Part shown: piece after piece, positions 25,517 to 35,064 of the stretch | Numbering within the stretch: the first letter of the stretch is position 1 | How the letters are laid out: each line of letters starts with the position of its first letter | DNA from: Clostridiaceae bacterium | GTDB lineage: Bacteria; Bacillota; Clostridia; Peptostreptococcales; T1SED10-28 | NCBI GenBank assembly: GCA_003554105.1 | Contig: PWFQ01000073.1 | Coordinates: 1-64,000 of the forward strand | Reading direction: 5' to 3' | DNA: 64,000 nt | The notes under the pieces: model-generated | Told to the model about the DNA's origin: nothing | Seen by the model: the letters and a program-made list of their open reading frames with translations, nothing else | The model's database searches: none | Made by a program: the position numbers and the translations under genes

Positions 25517-26653
25517 ATGATTCGACTATTACATTTGGCGGATCTTCATCTCGGTTGGGAACCAAGCTATCTGTCGGGAGAAAAGCAACGGGAGCGGCGA
25601 CAGAGACGGGATAAAGTTCTCAAAAAAGCAGTGGATTTTGCACTTAATCCAATAAACAACATCCATGGAGTTCTTATCGTGGGGGACCTCTTTGAGAAAT
25701 ATCATCCCGAGAAGGTTCTGGTGGATGAGGTGATTCGACAATTGGAGAGGCTTACGTCAGCAGGAATCTTTTTATTAACTGTACCTGGAAATCATGACGA
25801 GATTACTTATAACGGGTCGGTCTATCGAGAAGACCTCCATCGTTGGCCGGGATTTCTTGTGACCAATCCCATGCCAGAAAAGGTCTTGTCCCAGAGAATC
25901 AATGGAACACAGGTCCATTTCTATTCCCTGGCCTATATCGGAGGTTTAACAAATACAAAAAAGATCGATGCATTTCCTAGAGAAGAAAAGGAAGGAATAC
26001 ATATTGCCTGTTTTCACGGTTCCCTCGATTGGGATGGTGTGCCGGATCGAAGTCTGCCCTTGACATCGAGGGAACTGGAAACAGCCGGATACCACTATAT
26101 CGCACTTGGACATTATCATATTGCCCTTGAAAAGCGGATCGGGCATGGGAAGGCAGTGTATCCCGGTGCAATAGAGTTTAAAAGCTTTAATGATCGGGGA
26201 GTGGGAGAGCTTACAGTAGTTGAAGTTGAAAATCAAAGAATGAAAATTGAGAAGCATTCCATCGATATTCAACCATTTCAAGAAAAGTCACTGGATCTTT
26301 CCTCCCTGGAAAATATGACGGAACTGCTGGAAGTGTGTAAAAAGGATGGGAATTCTGATCTTTTCATGAAATATTTTCTTGTGGGAGTTCCTCGCTTTCA
26401 CGTTGATCATCAGGAGCTGGAAGAGCGGTTGGAACCATATTTTTATTATGTGGAAGTCTTCAATGAGGCCCATTATTTTTCTGATGAATTTTTAGAACGA
26501 ATTATCGAGGAACCCACAATCCGGGGGATGTTTGCGAAGCGTATGAAATTAAAAGAAGAGAGCGCAGATACCGATGAGGAAAAAGGGATTATTCAAAAAG
26601 CCCTGCTTGAGGGTCTTGCAGTCATCGAAGGGAGGAGGGGATCCAATGTCTAA
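25517..26653 (+). CDS. yhaO: DNA repair exonuclease of the YhaO/SbcD type
   Basis: The 378-residue metallophosphoesterase has HLADLHLGWEP (metal ligands Asp and His), GDLFEKYHP, VPGNHDE and later ALGHYHI, the SbcD/Mre11 pattern. It lacks long extensions and resembles Bacillus YhaO. The ATG at 25517 lies in GAGGGAAATG. It overlaps the next gene, a YhaN-like ATPase, by 8 nt. The pair should form a nuclease-ATPase complex acting on DNA ends. Confidence 0.88.
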   Translation: MIRLLHLADLHLGWEPSYLSGEKQRERRQRRDKVLKKAVDFALNPINNIHGVLIVGDLFEKYHPEKVLVDEVIRQLERLTSAGIFLLTVPGNHDEITYNGSVYREDLHRWPGFLVTNPMPEKVLSQRINGTQVHFYSLAYIGGLTNTKKIDAFPREEKEGIHIACFHGSLDWDGVPDRSLPLTSRELETAGYHYIALGHYHIALEKRIGHGKAVYPGAIEFKSFNDRGVGELTVVEVENQRMKIEKHSIDIQPFQEKSLDLSSLENMTELLEVCKKDGNSDLFMKYFLVGVPRFHVDHQELEERLEPYFYYVEVFNEAHYFSDEFLERIIEEPTIRGMFAKRMKLKEESADTDEEKGIIQKALLEGLAVIEGRRGSNV

Positions 26654-29600
26654 GTCTCTTCGATTTAAAGAACTTCAATTGGAGGGTTTCGGACCCTATC
26701 AGGATAAAACCCGTTTTGTCTTCGAGGAAGGGGTGAACGCTTATGTAGCGGAGAATGAGACGGGAAAATCCACCATGGCCTTCGGAGTTTTGGCCGTACT
26801 CTTCGGTCTTCCCCATGGCACAAGCCAGGATGGGTTTGATTTTTCCCGTTTTAAAAATCTCAAAGTTGACCGTCATAGTGGTGAACTGCTTCTAGAGGTG
26901 AACAGTGATATCTATGGGGTAAAGCGAAACTTTCAGAATCATGAGGTGATCTTCTGGAGGGTAAATAAAAGTGATGAAAAAGAAGTTCTTTTGGAAGGAA
27001 ACCACAACCCCAGAGCAAAAAAACCATTTAAAGCCTATGAAGAAGCGATAGGGGAAATCTTTGGGATTGGAGATCAATCCCTCTTTGAACATACCTTTTT
27101 TGTTGGACAGCCTCTCCCTGAAGCTATGGAAATCAGTAGGGAAGTACAAAGTTTGATTATCGGAAAACGCGGGAGCTCTCTGAGTGGTCTGTTGGATCAG
27201 CTTGTGAAACGGCTGAAAACCATAACAAGATACACCGGACCCAATGATTTAGGAATTACAACGAGAAACATGGGGAAAGACGGAAATCTGGAGAAAGTCT
27301 CCCAATCCTATGATGAGATAAAAGAGTCTTTCGAAAAAGGAAAAGAGACTGCTGAGCAGCTAGTTGAAGTTCAAAAAGCTCTTTTTGAACTTCAACAGGA
27401 TCTATCAGACAAGGGGCACCAATATGAAGAGAAGACAAGGACTTATGAAGCATTAAGTATTTGGGAGACATTAAAAAGAGAGTATGAGAGATTATCCATT
27501 GAGAGAAACCGATTAAAAAACCTCCTCAAAATAATCAATATAAAACAAAGCGACAGGGAGGCTCTTAAGAAGGAACTGAAAAAGGATTTCCCGGAATTTC
27601 AGGAAGTAAATGATGAAATTGAAAAGGATCTTCGGACGTTAATCAATGAGTCGGAAAAAAGAGATGAGCATCTGGAAAGTCTTCAGATTGCTAAAGAAAA
27701 TCATGATGAAGTACTGAGGGAGAAAAAAGAAGTCGAAAAACTTCTCAACACATTTGAAGGATGGGGTCGACTGGGATCCGACCCTGTGGAAAAGTTAAAA
27801 ACTTCAGAGAAGACGTTGCAAAAGATGATTGGAAACCGGGAGGAGGCGAAAGGGAAAGAGGAACGACTGGAAGGATTGGAAGAGCTTTTAGTCAATGAAT
27901 ATACACTTTTTGAGAAAGCGGATGAGGAAACTCTTGAACTACTTGAAAACTATCGTGAGGAACTGCTAACCAGAAAAAGTGAAATGGAGAAAGCCATCGG
28001 AAACCTGAAAAAGGAAGAAGCGCAAAGTGCATCCCTTGAAGAAGCCAAAGAGGAGCTGAAAAGACACTACGGTGAACTCATCGACTTTCCTGACGAGGGG
28101 TTGAAAGCCGTCAATGATAAAATCCCACTGATTCAGCGGGAGAAAGAGCTTCAGGAAAAAATCCTGCAGGAAAAAAGCGGAAACAGAATGGTAAAACGGT
28201 TTTTGCCTCTTTTAGTGTTCCTGATTGGAGGACTTGGGTGGTTGACCTTCGACGTTATAGGAGGAATTGCAGGTTTTATCATTGGCCTTATCCTGGGAAT
28301 GATTGTGAAAAGACGGATGGAAGGATCAGAAAAACCATTAAAATCCTTGGAAAGGGAAATGGAGGAGCTGAAAGATAAGATTGATTCTATGGATCGTGTA
28401 CTAGGCTCATACAGCAGTTGCGATACGGTCCAGCTGACACGGTTATCGGAGTCTTTAAAGCAAAAGAAGCGATGGGAAGAGAAAATCCGGGAGCGGTTAG
28501 AGTTTGTTGATGACTCAAGGATTAATGATCTTAGAGAAAAAGCCAGGGAAGAGCAAAGAAAGCTGAATGAGTTCGAAGATCGAACAGATCCCTATAAAAG
28601 AATCTTTGAGGCGCCTCATCAATCTTTAAGAACCTGGAAAAAGCATCGGGAAACCATGAAGAATCTCAGGGAGCAATTGAAAGAGTTTTATGAGAGGCAC
28701 TTTGAGAAAAACAATGGAGATTTGTGGTCCCGTTCCTTTAAAGAAGCTGTGAAAGACCATGAATGGAAAGACATATATGAAATTCTCGCAATCATTGATC
28801 CAGGGAATCAATTTACAGATGGGATGAGTGTCGAGGAATTTTTCAAGGAAGCATCAACGCTTGACTTTTCCTGGTGGAATGATCGAAGGGAGAAGGGACG
28901 GATCTATTATGATGCTATACAAAATGACAGATCCATGGATCAACAGTTAAATACCCTGAGTGAGAAGATTCTTCGTCAAAAAGAGAAGCTGGAAAGCCTT
29001 CGGGATCATATTAAACAACTGAGAGAAAAATGGGATACACCCTTAAATGCCAATGAGGAAGATCCGGGAAAAACTCTGTCCCGATTTCAAGAGAGTGTTG
29101 ATAAACAAAGAGAGATCATACAGTTGAATAACGATATTCATAATCTTCTGGAGGGAGAAGGAAAAAAATCAGTTGCGGAATTGGAGCAGATTGTATCGTT
29201 GAAAGAGGATGAGGCGGGTATTGCTCTTGGAAAGTGGAAGGATCATCTTACAAAGCATCCTGAACTTCCTGATATTTCAGAGGAGCATGATCGAGTTGCG
29301 ATGATGAATAATAGAAAGAAGCTGAGGGAAGAGATTGATGATTTGGACATAACTATAAAAGAACTGGAATCATTGAAGCTTAATCTCCGAAGCAGACAGG
29401 CATTCTTAGAGGGCTCTGAGCCCATAAATCTTGCAGCTGGGGAGTTGGAGCTGCAGGAGTTGGAAAATGAGAGGAAATCTTTGGAACTGCGTCGGGATGC
29501 TCTTGCTCTTGCCTACCGGGAGATGGAAGAGGCGATAAAGGATTATCGTCAAACCTATCAGGAGAATCTGGAGAAAGTGGCAACAGACTATTGCAGAAAA

Positions 29601-29927
29601 ATCTCAGAAAAAAAGGAAAGAAGCATTGCTTTCGGGGACAACATGGAAGTTGTTGTAAAGGAGGACGGGAGAGAGGTATCCTTACAAAGCCTCAGCAAAG
29701 GAGCCCGGGATCAGCTGTTTTTATCCCTACGCTTTGCGATTGCTGATCTTCTTAGTGAAGAGTTGAAACTGCCGTTTATTTTTGACGACCCCTTTGTGGG
29801 GACAGACAAAAAACGGCTTGAGCGAATCAGGGAGGCGGTAGAAAAACAAAGCAGAGATCGTCAGATCTTTATCCTCTCCCATCAGAATCAATATAGAGAT
29901 TGGGGAAATGAAATTGAAGTTAAGTAA
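26646..29927 (+). CDS. yhaN: YhaN-like SMC/SbcC-type ATPase with central membrane hairpin
   Basis: The 1093-residue protein has an N-terminal half-ATPase with Walker A ENETGKST (about 36-43), then long coiled coils. A strongly hydrophobic stretch (FLPLLVFLIGGLGWLTFDVI to FIIGLILGMIV, about 517-555) is long enough for two transmembrane helices. More coiled coil follows, and the C-terminal half-ATPase has signature LSKGARDQLFLSLRFA and Walker B PFIFDDPFVGTDKKRL. SbcC proper has a zinc hook at the coiled-coil apex; here the apex is membrane-embedded, as in Bacillus YhaN. It probably works with the nuclease gene it overlaps. Confidence 0.87.
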   Translation: MSKSLRFKELQLEGFGPYQDKTRFVFEEGVNAYVAENETGKSTMAFGVLAVLFGLPHGTSQDGFDFSRFKNLKVDRHSGELLLEVNSDIYGVKRNFQNHEVIFWRVNKSDEKEVLLEGNHNPRAKKPFKAYEEAIGEIFGIGDQSLFEHTFFVGQPLPEAMEISREVQSLIIGKRGSSLSGLLDQLVKRLKTITRYTGPNDLGITTRNMGKDGNLEKVSQSYDEIKESFEKGKETAEQLVEVQKALFELQQDLSDKGHQYEEKTRTYEALSIWETLKREYERLSIERNRLKNLLKIINIKQSDREALKKELKKDFPEFQEVNDEIEKDLRTLINESEKRDEHLESLQIAKENHDEVLREKKEVEKLLNTFEGWGRLGSDPVEKLKTSEKTLQKMIGNREEAKGKEERLEGLEELLVNEYTLFEKADEETLELLENYREELLTRKSEMEKAIGNLKKEEAQSASLEEAKEELKRHYGELIDFPDEGLKAVNDKIPLIQREKELQEKILQEKSGNRMVKRFLPLLVFLIGGLGWLTFDVIGGIAGFIIGLILGMIVKRRMEGSEKPLKSLEREMEELKDKIDSMDRVLGSYSSCDTVQLTRLSESLKQKKRWEEKIRERLEFVDDSRINDLREKAREEQRKLNEFEDRTDPYKRIFEAPHQSLRTWKKHRETMKNLREQLKEFYERHFEKNNGDLWSRSFKEAVKDHEWKDIYEILAIIDPGNQFTDGMSVEEFFKEASTLDFSWWNDRREKGRIYYDAIQNDRSMDQQLNTLSEKILRQKEKLESLRDHIKQLREKWDTPLNANEEDPGKTLSRFQESVDKQREIIQLNNDIHNLLEGEGKKSVAELEQIVSLKEDEAGIALGKWKDHLTKHPELPDISEEHDRVAMMNNRKKLREEIDDLDITIKELESLKLNLRSRQAFLEGSEPINLAAGELELQELENERKSLELRRDALALAYREMEEAIKDYRQTYQENLEKVATDYCRKISEKKERSIAFGDNMEVVVKEDGREVSLQSLSKGARDQLFLSLRFAIADLLSEELKLPFIFDDPFVGTDKKRLERIREAVEKQSRDRQIFILSHQNQYRDWGNEIEVK

Positions 29928-30015
29928 GAGACGAACTTCTAATGAACCTTGGAAGGAAAAAGAAGGAATCCGGATAGAATGCGTCGAATTTATTAATGGG
30001 AAGGGGTGTAGTTGA

Positions 30016-30663
30016 ATGGAAGCAAAAGAGTTAAAGGGACGAGCGAATAAAGGCAGCAAATTTTGGATTCAAACGCTTGTAAACCTTGACGGAGGACGGT
30101 CATTGACAAAATCCATTCAAGAAGAGTCCAGGGAGATTGGAGCCATTAAATGGCTATCCCCATTGAAAAAAAAGCAGTATCAGGAGTACCAAATTACTGA
30201 GATTCTCAGTGAAGAGGAACTAGACTTACATCAATGGCCTGAAAAGGGACCGAAGTGGGATGGTGTTGGAATTGATGATCGTCGAAAGATTATTCTGATT
30301 GAAGCAAAAGGGCACCCCGGGGAAACGATTGCCCGCTGTGCGGCCCTTTCAGAAAACAGTCTGACATTGATTAAAGAATCCCTGCAAAATACCCACGACC
30401 GGTTAAATCCTAATCATCCTTATCAGCAGGGAGTTTGGATGGATGAGTATTATCAGCTGGCAAACCGATTAACCTTTTTACGATTATTGGAAGAGGCGAA
30501 GATTGATGCAAGGCTCATTTTACTGAATTTTGTTAACGATCCCACTCATAAGGCAACCAGCAGTATCCAGTGGCAAAAGCATTACAGCGATCTTTTCACA
30601 AAAATGACGGGCACATCAAAGCCACCGAAGAATGTTGTCATGGTTAATTATGACGTTGGTTAA
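30016..30663 (+). CDS. Uncharacterised protein with PD-(D/E)XK-nuclease-like core
   Basis: I do not recognise this 215-residue family. A central WDGVGIDDRRKIILIEAKGHPGE (about 75-97) has the spacing of a PD-(D/E)XK fold: Asp, then a beta strand ending in E-A-K. YQLANRLTFLRLLEEA resembles the helix after the catalytic strands. There are no membrane segments or signal peptide. It follows a DNA-end-processing pair by 88 nt, which fits a nucleic-acid role but does not prove it. GAAGGGGTG lies before the ATG. Confidence 0.65.
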   Translation: MEAKELKGRANKGSKFWIQTLVNLDGGRSLTKSIQEESREIGAIKWLSPLKKKQYQEYQITEILSEEELDLHQWPEKGPKWDGVGIDDRRKIILIEAKGHPGETIARCAALSENSLTLIKESLQNTHDRLNPNHPYQQGVWMDEYYQLANRLTFLRLLEEAKIDARLILLNFVNDPTHKATSSIQWQKHYSDLFTKMTGTSKPPKNVVMVNYDVG

Positions 30664-30676
30664 AAACTCAAAAATG

Positions 30677-30715
30677 GGATGGACCAGGGAATACCTTGAT
30701 GTCCATCCTTTGTTT
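30677..30715 (+). terminator. Terminator after the nuclease-like gene
   Basis: GGATGGAC (30677-30684) pairs with GTCCATCC (30701-30708), followed by TTTGTTTCTT. Confidence 0.75.
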
Positions 30716-30817
30716 CTTAAAAAAAGCGAATGAAGCAGCTGAGGAATGAAGGAAAACAGTTTCAGATCCTTCATGGATGGACTCAGGAAAACATGATGAG
30801 CCGGGAGGGATCGATCA

Positions 30818-31765
30818 ATGAAAGAGGGAAAGCTGATTGAATCAAAGGAACAACAGGGTAAACTATGGGCGGGATTAAATCATCCCGATGGGATCATTGG
30901 TGACTTGGATGCTGTCCTTTTCGGTATCCCCTATGATGGCGGTGTAAGCTTTCGTGGAGGTGCGGCAAAAGGGCCTCAATCAGTCAGAGAGATCACCTAT
31001 ACAATTTCAAGAACCACAGAACATCTTGAAAGTCTGGAAGGGTTTAAAGTAAGAGATCTGGGAGATTTCACAGGAAGTTCAAGAGATGAGATTTTTCAGG
31101 ATGTAAGAGACCTTGTAAAAGTCTTAGTTAAGGAAAAGCAGTTCTTCACCATGATCGGAGGAGATCACTCTACAACCATCCCTGTTCTTCAGGGAATTGA
31201 TGAAGCCCTTAATGATGAATTTGGGATCATCCACATTGATGCTCATCTTGATCTTTGCGAGGAAATGGAGGGGGATTCCTTATCCCATGGTTCAACTCAT
31301 CGACGAGCACTGGATCTTGAGAGTATTTCAGGGTTGAAAAATATCTTTTTTATCGGCATACGTTCCATCGAGGATCAGGAATATGAATTTTTAAAAGGAA
31401 AAGAACCACAGATCGTAACTGCTTATCAATTAAATCAAATTGGTGTCGAGATGACTTTGGAAAAACTTCATAAGGCAATGAAAGCCTATCGGTGGGTTTA
31501 CTTGACCATTGATATCGATGCTCTTGATCCGGGCTTTGCACCGGGAACAGGGACCCCTCAGTTTGGAGGTCTTAACAGTCGGCAACTGCTGGATCTCCTG
31601 ATGGGTATCTTTTCACTCCCGGTCATCGGTTTCGATGTAGTTGAAATTGCACCGGATCTGGATCCTTCAAATACAGCCTCCTTTGCAGGACGAAAGATTG
31701 TAACGGAGTGTTGGGGACATCACTGGAGAAAAAAAAGGAGCGATAGACATGGGAGAGGTTCATGA
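30818..31765 (+). CDS. Ureohydrolase, agmatinase/arginase family
   Basis: The 315-residue binuclear manganese hydrolase has GGDHS (first metal His), HIDAHLDLCEE (three ligands) and TIDIDALDPGFAPGTGTP. It releases urea, or ammonia in formiminoglutamase-type members, from guanidino compounds. It is separate from the speB gene of the polyamine operon, shows SHGSTHRRAL at the loop that senses substrate, and could be agmatinase, guanidinobutyrase or formimidoylglutamase. GGGAGGG precedes the ATG. It overlaps a GNAT gene by 17 nt. Confidence 0.85.
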   Translation: MKEGKLIESKEQQGKLWAGLNHPDGIIGDLDAVLFGIPYDGGVSFRGGAAKGPQSVREITYTISRTTEHLESLEGFKVRDLGDFTGSSRDEIFQDVRDLVKVLVKEKQFFTMIGGDHSTTIPVLQGIDEALNDEFGIIHIDAHLDLCEEMEGDSLSHGSTHRRALDLESISGLKNIFFIGIRSIEDQEYEFLKGKEPQIVTAYQLNQIGVEMTLEKLHKAMKAYRWVYLTIDIDALDPGFAPGTGTPQFGGLNSRQLLDLLMGIFSLPVIGFDVVEIAPDLDPSNTASFAGRKIVTECWGHHWRKKRSDRHGRGS

Positions 31766-32351
31766 TCAATATCTAGGGAAACAGCTAACTGAAGAAACCT
31801 GGAGAGATTTTGAAGCGCTATTCGAAAAGCATAAGGGAGTTCGGGGAGGTTGCTGGTGCACTTTTCACCAAGTTTCCTCCACGGACTACAATCGAATGTC
31901 GAAGAATCAGCGAAAGGCTTTTCACGAAAAACGGGTACAGGAAGGGATTGCAACAGGCTTGATTCTTTATAACAACAATGATCCCGTCGGATGGTGCCAG
32001 TTTGGCAGGGGAGAGATTTTTGAGCAGATCAATCGCAACCGTGCATACAAAAAACTGGATTCAGTGAAGCAAGTAAAAGCAGACTGGCGTATCACGTGTA
32101 TATTTGTCGATAAAGATCATCGTAAGAAAGGTCTTTCCCGCTGTATTTTATCAGAGGCACTGAAATTGATTGAAGACCTTGGAGGCGGAGTGGTGGAAGC
32201 CTTCCCCTTTGATCTTCCGAACTCCGAAAAGCCGAACTACAACGGCACGGTCAGTCTCTTTGAAAGAGAAGGGTTTCATAAAGTCGACCGTCTTGGAAAA
32301 AACATTCAGCTAATGAGGAAGAATTTGAAAATGGAGGGGATTCAGCAGTGA
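31749..32351 (+). CDS. GNAT family acetyltransferase
   Basis: This 200-residue GNAT protein has an N-terminal GGCWCTFHQVS motif, typical of a widespread uncharacterised acetyltransferase subgroup, then DPVGWCQFGRGEIFEQ. Motif A is ITCIFVDKDHRKKGLSRCIL (about 115-134), where the usual G-x-G is GLS. AAAAAAGGAGCG precedes the ATG. It is translationally coupled to the ureohydrolase before and the small membrane protein after. Confidence 0.82.
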   Translation: MGEVHDQYLGKQLTEETWRDFEALFEKHKGVRGGCWCTFHQVSSTDYNRMSKNQRKAFHEKRVQEGIATGLILYNNNDPVGWCQFGRGEIFEQINRNRAYKKLDSVKQVKADWRITCIFVDKDHRKKGLSRCILSEALKLIEDLGGGVVEAFPFDLPNSEKPNYNGTVSLFEREGFHKVDRLGKNIQLMRKNLKMEGIQQ

Positions 32352-32575
32352 ATTTCTTAAAATATATCAGACGCATGCTGATCCTTTCCCTGATCCTGAC
32401 GATTGCAGCGAATCTTTTACTTCTCACAGTGCGTTTTTTCCCTTTTGAGGTTTTCGCAGAATGGGTTTGGCAATTCGATTTTGGCGGAGCGGTTGTCATT
32501 ATCCCCTGGTTTGCAATGATTGCCCTTTCTTTGCTTTTCACAGTTATACAGATGTTTTTTCGCCGTAAAGATTAA
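32348..32575 (+). CDS. Small two-helix membrane protein
   Basis: This 75-residue protein has two hydrophobic helices (about 9-30 and 48-68) joined by a short aromatic loop and ends in FFRRKD, a positive-inside tail. It matches no family I know. It begins at GTG 32348, overlapping the upstream stop, with GGAGGGG 9 nt before. The strong terminator behind supports it as the last gene of the unit. Confidence 0.65.
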   Translation: MNFLKYIRRMLILSLILTIAANLLLLTVRFFPFEVFAEWVWQFDFGGAVVIIPWFAMIALSLLFTVIQMFFRRKD

Positions 32576-32581
32576 AACACA

Positions 32582-32618
32582 AAACCCTTTGTTTGAAGAA
32601 ATTCTGCAAAGGGTTTTT
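32582..32618 (+). terminator. Intrinsic terminator
   Basis: AACCCTTTG (32582-32590) pairs perfectly with CAAAGGGTT (32605-32613), followed by TTTTCC. Confidence 0.85.
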
Positions 32619-32716
32619 TCCTGCCTTTTGTTATGTTTACCGGAATTACGGTATATATAGGTAAAACAGTTAAGATAATGTAAAGAACGGTGAATTTAAT
32701 AAAAGGAGGAATTGAA

Positions 32717-33625
32717 ATGGACATCGGCATGATCGGTTTAGGTAAAATGGGATATCCTTTATCCCTTAACATTCATGAAAAAGGGCATCGAGTTGTGGGA
32801 TACAACCGTAGTCGGGATAAAACGGATGAACTGGCGAAAGAAGGGGGCGCGGTAGCATATTCATTAGAAGGTCTGATCAAAGAACTGAAAGCGCCCCGGA
32901 TCATTTGGATGATGGTACCGGCTGGAGATACGGTTGATCAAGTATTGGAGGAGATTTTGCCACTGCTTGATGAAGGTGATTTAGTGATGGACGGAGGGAA
33001 TTCCTACTATGAAGATACTCTTCGGAGAGGAGAGAAACTGAAAAATCAGGGGGTTTTCTATATGGATATCGGAACCAGTGGAGGAATCGAAGGAGCAAGG
33101 CATGGGGCCTGCATGATGGTCGGGGGGGAGAGGGAAAAATTTGAAGAAATTGAGTCTCTGCTAAAAGAACTATGCGTTCCCGACGGTCTTGCCCATGTAG
33201 GGCCCGTTGGAGCGGGACACTACGTCAAGATGATTCACAACGGCATTGAGTACGGGATGATGCAGGCGATTGGAGAAGGATTTGAGATTCTAGAGAAAAG
33301 TCCTTTTGAAATGGATTATGCAAAGGTTGCGAAGGTATGGAGACACGGTTCAGTGATCCGAAGCTGGTTGATGGATCTCACCCATAAAGCCTTTGTGGAG
33401 GATCCCAATCTGGACTCCATCAAGGGTGTCGTCCATGCTTCCGGGGAAGGGCTGTGGACGGTGGAAGAGGCTTTGCGCCGATCGGTTCCGGTTCCTGTAA
33501 TTTCTGCATCCCTTTTTACCCGTTATCGATCACAGCAGGAGGATACCTTTTCAGGGAAGGTTGTGGCAGGGCTTAGAAATCAATTCGGAGGTCATGCCAC
33601 CGTGAAAAAGGATGATCCTTCATGA
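32717..33625 (+). CDS. 6-phosphogluconate dehydrogenase, short (YqeC/GndA-type)
   Basis: The 302-residue enzyme is of the short, dimeric decarboxylating type, often NAD-preferring, rather than the ~470-residue Gnd. The dinucleotide site GMIGLGKMG starts at residue 4. Substrate motifs DGGNSYYEDT, TSGGIEGARHGACMMVGG and the catalytic HYVKMIHNGIEYGM are intact. The ATG at 32717 follows AAAAGGAGGAATT. It overlaps zwf by 4 nt, giving a two-step oxidative pentose-phosphate unit, although no 6-phosphogluconolactonase is adjacent. Confidence 0.93.
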   Translation: MDIGMIGLGKMGYPLSLNIHEKGHRVVGYNRSRDKTDELAKEGGAVAYSLEGLIKELKAPRIIWMMVPAGDTVDQVLEEILPLLDEGDLVMDGGNSYYEDTLRRGEKLKNQGVFYMDIGTSGGIEGARHGACMMVGGEREKFEEIESLLKELCVPDGLAHVGPVGAGHYVKMIHNGIEYGMMQAIGEGFEILEKSPFEMDYAKVAKVWRHGSVIRSWLMDLTHKAFVEDPNLDSIKGVVHASGEGLWTVEEALRRSVPVPVISASLFTRYRSQQEDTFSGKVVAGLRNQFGGHATVKKDDPS

Positions 33626-35064
33626 AGGCCCTCTTCGTAATTTTCGGAGCAACGGGAGATTTGGCAAAGAGAAAGCTTTTCCCCGCTCTGTATCAATTGG
33701 AAAAAAAGAGGGAGCTGAATGAAAACTTTGCAATTGTTGCAGTTGCACGAAAAGATTACACACAGAAAGAATATATATTGGAACTCGAAAAAGCCATCGT
33801 CGAATTTGGAAATGTTGCTGAAAACAGGAGTGAAAAACAGGAGATATGGAAACGTTTCACCGAACGAATCACCTATCAGGTTTTGGATTTTAACGGGGAA
33901 GAAGGATATGAATCCTTATCGGAATCTTTGAAAAGGCTTGACAAAGATTGGGATACCCATGGGAATCGGTTGTTCTATTTAGCGGTGGGCCCGGACTATT
34001 TCGGCAAAATTGCAATAAAAATCAATAAGCATCATCTTTATGAAAAAGATCGTGGATGGAAAAGGCTGATGATCGAAAAACCCTTTGGCCGGGACCTTAT
34101 CACAGCAAAGGAGCTGAATAAGGAACTAAGAAAGGTCTTTGAGGAAGAAGAGATTTTCCGTATTGATCATTATCTGGTAAAGGAAATGGTGGAGAACCTT
34201 CTGGTGCTTCGTGGAGGAAATCAACTTTTTGAGCCCACATGGAACAAAGAGCATATTAAGGAGGTGCAGATTATCTCCACAGAGAAAGAGGGAATTGGAC
34301 GAAGGGCCGCATATTATGATAAGGCGGGAGCACTTAGAGATATGGTTCAGAACCACCTGCTTCAAATGCTTGCCTTGACAACTATGGATCTTCCAGATCG
34401 TTTAACGTCGGAAGGATTGCGCAGGGAAAAAGAAAAAATCCTGAACAGTCTTCAGCCGATTGAATCAAACCGTATGAAAAAGCAGATGGTACTTGGTCAA
34501 TATGAAGGATATACCAACGAAGAAGATGTGGAGAAAAACTCCACCAGAGAGACCTATGTTGCAGTAACTGCGTACTTGAACCATCCCCGTTGGGAAGGAG
34601 TCCCTTTTTTCCTTATTACCGGCAAAGGGTTGGATAAAAAGGAAGCCAAAATCGTCTTGAAGTATCATCTCCCTGTGGGAGAATGCTGTCTTGATCATAA
34701 GGAACAGGATCTCCCGGAAAATCGTCTTACTGTGAATATTCAACCCTTGGAAGGGGTGGTGGTGGAGTTCAACACGAAAAAGCCAGGGACAAAGGATACG
34801 ATTCTTCCTGTGAAGATGGACTTTTGTCAAAACTGTATGGCGGGCATCAACACACCGGAAGCCTATGAAAAACTAATCCTTGATGCTCTTGACGGAGATC
34901 ATGCGTCCTTTACCCACTGGGAGGAAGTGAAAGCCACATGGACCTATATGGATCCGCTGATTTCCTGGGCGGAGAAGAATGGAGATCAGGTAGTGATCTA
35001 TTCTAAAGGGTCTGAAGGTCCCAAGAAGGAGGAGGTAAATAATGAAGATTCAGAAGATAATTGA
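33622..35064 (+). CDS. zwf: Glucose-6-phosphate dehydrogenase
   Basis: The 480-residue enzyme has the nucleotide-binding FGATGDLAKRKLFPALYQL at the N-terminus and the catalytic RIDHYLVKEMVENLLVLR (about residues 173-190). EKPFGRDL and the substrate block are also conserved. The extreme C-terminus is a charged tail, GPKKEEVNNEDSEDN, that overlaps the next gene's start by 23 nt and is probably not functional. It supplies NADPH or NADH through the oxidative pentose-phosphate route. Confidence 0.95.
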   Translation: MKALFVIFGATGDLAKRKLFPALYQLEKKRELNENFAIVAVARKDYTQKEYILELEKAIVEFGNVAENRSEKQEIWKRFTERITYQVLDFNGEEGYESLSESLKRLDKDWDTHGNRLFYLAVGPDYFGKIAIKINKHHLYEKDRGWKRLMIEKPFGRDLITAKELNKELRKVFEEEEIFRIDHYLVKEMVENLLVLRGGNQLFEPTWNKEHIKEVQIISTEKEGIGRRAAYYDKAGALRDMVQNHLLQMLALTTMDLPDRLTSEGLRREKEKILNSLQPIESNRMKKQMVLGQYEGYTNEEDVEKNSTRETYVAVTAYLNHPRWEGVPFFLITGKGLDKKEAKIVLKYHLPVGECCLDHKEQDLPENRLTVNIQPLEGVVVEFNTKKPGTKDTILPVKMDFCQNCMAGINTPEAYEKLILDALDGDHASFTHWEEVKATWTYMDPLISWAEKNGDQVVIYSKGSEGPKKEEVNNEDSEDN

